Assembly: GCA_964612465.1 (NCBI GenBank)
Contig: CAZTDF010000045.1
Location: 1-25,943 of the forward strand
Length of the DNA stretch: 25,943 nucleotides
Source of the DNA: JAFGPJ01 sp964612465
Lineage (GTDB): Bacteria > Planctomycetota > Phycisphaerae > Sedimentisphaerales > Anaerobacaceae
Direction of reading: 5' to 3'
This document shows, in pieces, positions 22,478-25,943 of this stretch. The first letter of the stretch is position 1. Every line of letters starts with the position of its first letter. The notes beneath the pieces were generated by a model. That model saw nothing but the letters and a program-made list of their open reading frames with translations, was not told the origin of the DNA and did not search any database. Position numbers and translations under genes: made by a program.

Positions 22478-23269
22478 ATGAAACGCCCTTGTTTTACACT
22501 CATTGAATTGCTTGTAGTTATTTCCATAATCGCTCTTCTTACAGCCATCTTGATTCCTGTGTTGCAGAGTTCAAAGCAGCGGGCTAAAGCAGTCATATGC
22601 GGCTCAAATATTAAGCAGTTGATGGTAGACCTGTTTATGTACGAGACCGATAACCAGAACTTCCCTTATGGCTTTTATAGTACCTATACTCCACCGCCGG
22701 GAGGGCGTCTTGGAAATTTTGCATTCGACAAATTCGGATGGTGGTGGTTTAATTATACATCTGATTACCTTGGAAGAAACAGGAGCGAAAGGACAACACT
22801 CTGGTGCCCATCCAGACGGATAAGAGATCCTAAATTCAATCACGTCTTGCATGGCAATTATGGTGTGAACCAGTCGATATGCAGAATCTCCGACGATATT
22901 CAAAGCAACAGAGAAGAGTTTGTTGGGACACCTTTGCGTGGCAGTGACATACCGCATCCTGCCCAGACCTTTTTGATTGTTGACAGCGGATACAGTACAA
23001 TTGGCTGGTGGCATGTTACGGATGTCCCTCCAGCAACTCTTGGCAGCACCATAGAAGATACAGCTTATATCCCCGGGCTTGAGATTAATAAAGACAGAGA
23101 TTTATGGCCTGGCCAGGAAGAGGACGCTATTAACGGTCGCCATCCGAACAAGACTGTCAACGTCGGATTTGTAGACGGCCACACCAGCCGCACAAAGGCT
23201 AAAGATCTATTTGTTGAGAAAAACGGTGACGCGTACACGAACAGAAGTCCCCTTTGGTCACCCAAGTGA
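22478..23269 (+). CDS. Type II secretion-like pseudopilin (prepilin-type N-terminal methylation motif)
   Basis: The ATG at 22478 starts MKRPCFTLIELLVVISIIAL, the class III prepilin signal with the Glu at +5 and a hydrophobic helix; an ATG 24 bases upstream is in frame but would lengthen the leader. The residue before the expected cleavage site is Cys rather than the usual Gly. The 263-residue body is typical of the large pseudopilin family of Planctomycetota, with VICGSNIKQLMVDLFMYE after the helix, LWCPSRR, and near the C-terminus RHPNKTVNVGFVDGH, close to the H-X9-DG motif. These proteins are exported by type II secretion or pilus-like machinery; many genomes carry dozens, so this need not be linked to its neighbours. 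Confidence 0.85.
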   Translation: MKRPCFTLIELLVVISIIALLTAILIPVLQSSKQRAKAVICGSNIKQLMVDLFMYETDNQNFPYGFYSTYTPPPGGRLGNFAFDKFGWWWFNYTSDYLGRNRSERTTLWCPSRRIRDPKFNHVLHGNYGVNQSICRISDDIQSNREEFVGTPLRGSDIPHPAQTFLIVDSGYSTIGWWHVTDVPPATLGSTIEDTAYIPGLEINKDRDLWPGQEEDAINGRHPNKTVNVGFVDGHTSRTKAKDLFVEKNGDAYTNRSPLWSPK

Positions 23270-23275
23270 AAGGGC

Positions 23276-24958
23276 CTAAAAAGAGACCTTTTTAACAACT
23301 TCCTCCATTTCACTGTCGCTCAAATATTTGACTTCCATTGCCGACCTCAAAGTATAATCACTATCCCCAACTCTCTTCGTGTAAGATTCGGTCTTCCTGG
23401 GAAGATATGTTTTGGGGTCTACAAAAAATTGCCATTTATTAAATACTTTATTCCCAGCGGGAGTTGTTTTAATCCATATCAATTCGTATATTGCAGTGTC
23501 ACTGGCATCTATTAATTCATTGCTTGTCATCTGGTTCCATTCGGCATTTTCAGGAACTAAAGATATATCTCTGAACGGAACTAAGCCTAAGAAACCGGCC
23601 ATCATCTTTTCAGTCCCAGTAATAATTTCAGTCGGGAGTGGTGACGTCTCGACAGAACCAGCAGTAATATATTTTACAATCCTGACCTTGTTTGCAAGAT
23701 CCAATAAAACCGATTCTTCTCCAGTTTTCGTCATATAGAAGTTTGATGAACGTGATACCCATCTTTCTTGTTTAGGCTCTGTTTCGCTTGGTTCAAACGT
23801 TGCTATATAGACATTCTTAGCGTTCTCAATGGCCCTATAGATCTGTTCTATGGTTATTGCTTTGGCTGCCGGTGCATTTAATAACAAGGCAAGTCCTATC
23901 ACAATCACGGCGGCGACAAGGCCGGCTTTGAGCAACGGCTTAACATTCAATTCTTGGGCTTTCTGTTTAAGTCGTGCGGTCAAATTGATGGATTTCGGTT
24001 GCTCTATATGCAAATTATCTTCAGCACCTGCCATTTCCGAGCTGATCGGAAAGCCGGCATAGGGTTCGGATTCACTGGGCGATTTAGTTTTAACAGATTC
24101 ATCTATATTATAAATTGTAATTACCTCAGATTCAGCCCGCTCAGCAATATTGGAGATCGTGCTATGAAGCTCTTGCATTTTGGCCAGACATTTCGGGCAC
24201 CTGCGAAGATGCGAAGTAAGGGATTCTCGGAATTCAACATATTGGTCATCGGCCGGATCAATCCCGTAAGGCAGACAGTAATCGTAAATATCGGTGGCTG
24301 AGACCGACTCACATGGGAATCCGTTTTGAAACGCACCATTGAGCAATAATTCTTTACGAACGCTTTCGCGATGGAGATATAGCTGTTTCCGGCAATTGGG
24401 ACAGGTGCAAAGGTGTTTTAGTATTTCAGCGTCTGTTTCGTGGAAGGCCATCGACACCACGGCTGGAATGGCAGCCCGGGCCTGAGAACAGCTCAAGTAA
24501 TCTTCAGTCGGCTTGTCCGCCAGGAGCTGGCCTAAGCGGCATAAATATTTGTGAGGAAGGTGCAGATCCAGCAGGGTCAGCAGGTCATCGCGGCAGGACT
24601 GGCATTTATCGAAGTGTGTGGTTATCGGCGTTGGAATTCTTATCTGTAAAACCGGATCGGCCAAACTGGCGAGAAATGGTTTTACGGTATCACATTTTAC
24701 CGGTTCGCCAATATACTCAAAGTGAAGTCTGAGAAGGGTACTAATAGCTGAATCTTTGTCGCTTTGCTCACTTTCAAACCTCTCGCCTGCCTGTACAAGC
24801 AGATCTTTCAAGCTGTCCATTTCTGTCTGGCAATTCCGGCATTGCTTTATGTGCTGCAAAGCACCTTCAGGAATACCTGCTCTGGTTTCCTTGCTTAGGA
24901 AATCATAGTAATACAATCGGGCATTCGTACAATTTATGTCGGGATTATGTGAGATCAT
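23276..24958 (-). CDS. Transmembrane anti-sigma factor with four tandem zinc-binding (zf-HC2-like) modules
   Basis: This 560-residue protein has a cytosolic N-terminal half with four repeats of C-x(21-25)-H-x3-C-x2-C: Cys10/His36/Cys40/Cys43, Cys89/His115/Cys119/Cys122, Cys157/His182/Cys186/Cys189 and Cys228/His250/Cys254/Cys257. This is the zinc-binding anti-sigma (ZAS, zf-HC2) pattern, normally present once. A basic stretch and one membrane helix (about 344-362, LKAGLVAAVIVIGLALLL) follow. The outer domain (about 365-560) is beta-rich, with EQIYRAIENAKNVYIATF and YLPRKTESY resembling LolA-like lipoprotein-carrier folds. The gene starts 11 bases after the ECF sigma gene, so it most likely holds that sigma factor until an envelope signal is sensed. 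Convergent with the pseudopilin gene. Confidence 0.82.
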   Translation of the reverse strand: MISHNPDINCTNARLYYYDFLSKETRAGIPEGALQHIKQCRNCQTEMDSLKDLLVQAGERFESEQSDKDSAISTLLRLHFEYIGEPVKCDTVKPFLASLADPVLQIRIPTPITTHFDKCQSCRDDLLTLLDLHLPHKYLCRLGQLLADKPTEDYLSCSQARAAIPAVVSMAFHETDAEILKHLCTCPNCRKQLYLHRESVRKELLLNGAFQNGFPCESVSATDIYDYCLPYGIDPADDQYVEFRESLTSHLRRCPKCLAKMQELHSTISNIAERAESEVITIYNIDESVKTKSPSESEPYAGFPISSEMAGAEDNLHIEQPKSINLTARLKQKAQELNVKPLLKAGLVAAVIVIGLALLLNAPAAKAITIEQIYRAIENAKNVYIATFEPSETEPKQERWVSRSSNFYMTKTGEESVLLDLANKVRIVKYITAGSVETSPLPTEIITGTEKMMAGFLGLVPFRDISLVPENAEWNQMTSNELIDASDTAIYELIWIKTTPAGNKVFNKWQFFVDPKTYLPRKTESYTKRVGDSDYTLRSAMEVKYLSDSEMEEVVKKVSF

Positions 24959-24969
24959 ATCGTATCATC

Positions 24970-25530
24970 TTAACTTTCAGGAATAAAATCACGCATTTTC
25001 TTTAACGCGGCAGAAAGATATCGAGAAACAATTCTTTTATCAACATTCATTTTTTCTGCCGTATCTGTAGTGCTGAAGCCTTGGCCATACCGTTGAATGA
25101 CGACTTCAGCTTCACGTTTCGGTAAATGACTTTCAATTAAATGGAACATTCTTTTGGTGTTCTCCGTCTGGATCAGAGTGTTTTGGGGATCTTCTCGTAT
25201 TACAAAATGTTTACGGCATTCGGCGTACTTCTGAATATGATCCTGATGACATTTTCTTTGGCGGAAAACGTCAATAACATCATTTGTGACAGCCCTGTAC
25301 AGATATGCTGTAATATCCTGGATGTTCGATGGAATTGGCTTGCGGACGATGGACACAAAAAATTCCTGGAAAATATCATCCGCCCTGGACTTGTCTTTAA
25401 CGTTAAAATGAATTATAGCTCGAATTTCATCGCCATATCTTTCGAATACTTTCGCAGCAAATCCTACTCTTTTCCGGATTTCTGTTCCATTCTTCACGCT
25501 GAAAATGATGCCTTTTTCCCCGTCAGTCAT
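24970..25530 (-). CDS. ECF-type RNA polymerase sigma factor
   Basis: This 186-residue protein has the two-domain ECF layout. Region 2 (about residues 25-95) includes DDIFQEFFVSIVRK and ITAYLYRAVTNDVIDVFRQRK, which bind core polymerase and the -10 element. Region 4 (about 130-183) includes LPKREAEVVIQRYGQGFSTTDTAEKM and an HTH with VSRYLSAALKKMRDF for the -35 element. The anti-sigma gene follows at 11 bases, the standard arrangement in which the membrane partner controls it. The start ATG has a GAGC upstream, only a modest Shine-Dalgarno. Target promoters are unknown; autoregulation is likely but not shown by the sequence. Confidence 0.9.
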   Translation of the reverse strand: MTDGEKGIIFSVKNGTEIRKRVGFAAKVFERYGDEIRAIIHFNVKDKSRADDIFQEFFVSIVRKPIPSNIQDITAYLYRAVTNDVIDVFRQRKCHQDHIQKYAECRKHFVIREDPQNTLIQTENTKRMFHLIESHLPKREAEVVIQRYGQGFSTTDTAEKMNVDKRIVSRYLSAALKKMRDFIPES

Positions 25531-25943
25531 TCAAGCTCGCCCAATAACATAAAAGTTGAATAATCAACATTCCACAGAGCAGCTTATCTTCGTCGTAGGT
25601 AGATAGTAATATTAGCCTAAAACTTGATTATATGACCTATAATACATAAAGTCAATTCAAATAATTACAAGAAAACTATATAGGCATATAGGTGTATAGG
25701 TGTATTTGGTATAGGTGTACATAAGCTCTTGTTATTAAAGAACTTGTCGTTTGTAACTGTGATTGGTTGAGTTATATTTTTTCGAACATTCTGTAAGAAT
25801 TAAAGCGAATTCTATCCAAATCTGATTTTGATGGCTCAGCCTGTTTATCTATAATAATGCCTTTGGCGGTGTTTATGGTACGTATGTCTTATACGATTTC
25901 TGATTAGTAACTGCGCTTGCCTGGGTCATCTCGAGCGAAGCGC
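25531..25943. other. AT-rich non-coding end of the window, upstream of the sigma gene
   Basis: No credible open frame or RNA gene is visible in these 413 bases. It must contain the sigma/anti-sigma promoter on the minus strand. The only structure I see is the TATAGGTG repeat cluster listed separately. The last 80 bases contain short frames that I reject as genes. Confidence 0.55.
25634..25717. repeat. Cluster of TATAGGTG-type octamers upstream of the sigma gene
   Basis: TATAGGCA (25679), TATAGGTG (25687), TATAGGTG (25695) and TATAGGTG (25710) are direct copies, the first three at an exact 8-base period and the fourth 15 bases on. An inverted copy GACCTATA lies at 25634-25641. The cluster is 104-187 bases upstream of the sigma start. 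Possible regulator sites; AT-rich chance repetition is the alternative. Confidence 0.4.

Noticed and set aside
23269..23300. AAAAAG-AGAC-CTTTTT hairpin as a bidirectional terminator between the pseudopilin and anti-sigma genes
   Set aside because: The stem is short, almost all A-T, and lies inside the last codons of the anti-sigma gene; too weak to call.
25141..25563. A 140-codon plus-strand frame over the sigma gene
   Set aside because: It is antisense to a clear ECF sigma factor and has no ribosome binding site.
25860..25913. A 16-codon frame starting ATGCCTTTGGCG near the window end
   Set aside because: It is too short, lacks a ribosome binding site and shows no recognisable product.

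Overview
The window looks like a bacterial chromosome fragment from the Planctomycetota, most likely class Phycisphaerae (Sedimentisphaerales-like). This is inferred from gene content: secreted TolB-like, PQQ-like and FGE-domain proteins, a pseudopilin with an FTLIELLVVI start and a DG motif near its C terminus, and a membrane anti-sigma factor. It is probably an assembled (metagenomic or draft) scaffold, because a run of exactly 100 N lies inside one gene (11772-11871). I saw no rRNA, tRNA, CRISPR array or transposase gene.

Layout. (1) 61-372: a small degenerate nucleotidyltransferase-fold protein, then about 300 gene-free bases with a 14-bp palindrome and a good promoter. (2) 674-10605, plus strand: a long probable operon of exported or envelope proteins. 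It holds two tandem TolB-like propellers, an FGE-domain lipoprotein, a third propeller, an FGE-domain lipoprotein fused to a complete histone-deacetylase-like amidohydrolase, an AlgI-type MBOAT O-acyltransferase, an SGNH-like membrane partner, and an M19 membrane dipeptidase. (3) 10606-10820: a convergent intergenic region built of palindromic repeats. (4) 10821-16496, minus strand: a four-gene operon (Tat-exported sugar isomerase-like TIM barrel, right-handed beta-helix protein, exported nitrilase-family amidase, PQQ-like propeller protein). It diverges from a sialidase-like BNR protein (16739-17896). (5) 17922-20281: a GNAT acetyltransferase and, divergent from it, an NhaC-type Na+/H+ antiporter. 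(6) 20546-25530: a secreted C39-peptidase protein that carries its own double-glycine leader and a Cys-rich C-terminal peptide, then a pseudopilin, then on the minus strand an ECF sigma factor with an anti-sigma factor that has four zinc-binding modules.

How the genes may work together. Regions 2 and 4 look like cell-envelope or extracellular glycan-handling loci: acetyl transfer, deacetylation, a polysaccharide-binding beta-helix, a sialidase-like glycosidase and a sugar isomerase. This is inference from families; no substrate can be read from the sequence.

The two most unusual items are these. First, the protein at 20546-22354 appears to combine a C39 (double-glycine) protease, a bacteriocin-type GG leader and a 9-cysteine peptide in one Sec-exported chain with no ABC transporter. 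Second, a small cloverleaf-forming palindromic element is inserted in frame in the PQQ gene (12520-12593), flanked by an 8-bp near-perfect target duplication, with a shorter relative in the adjacent intergenic region (10711-10759). A lipoprotein-anchored FGE-HDAC fusion is a third candidate for novelty.
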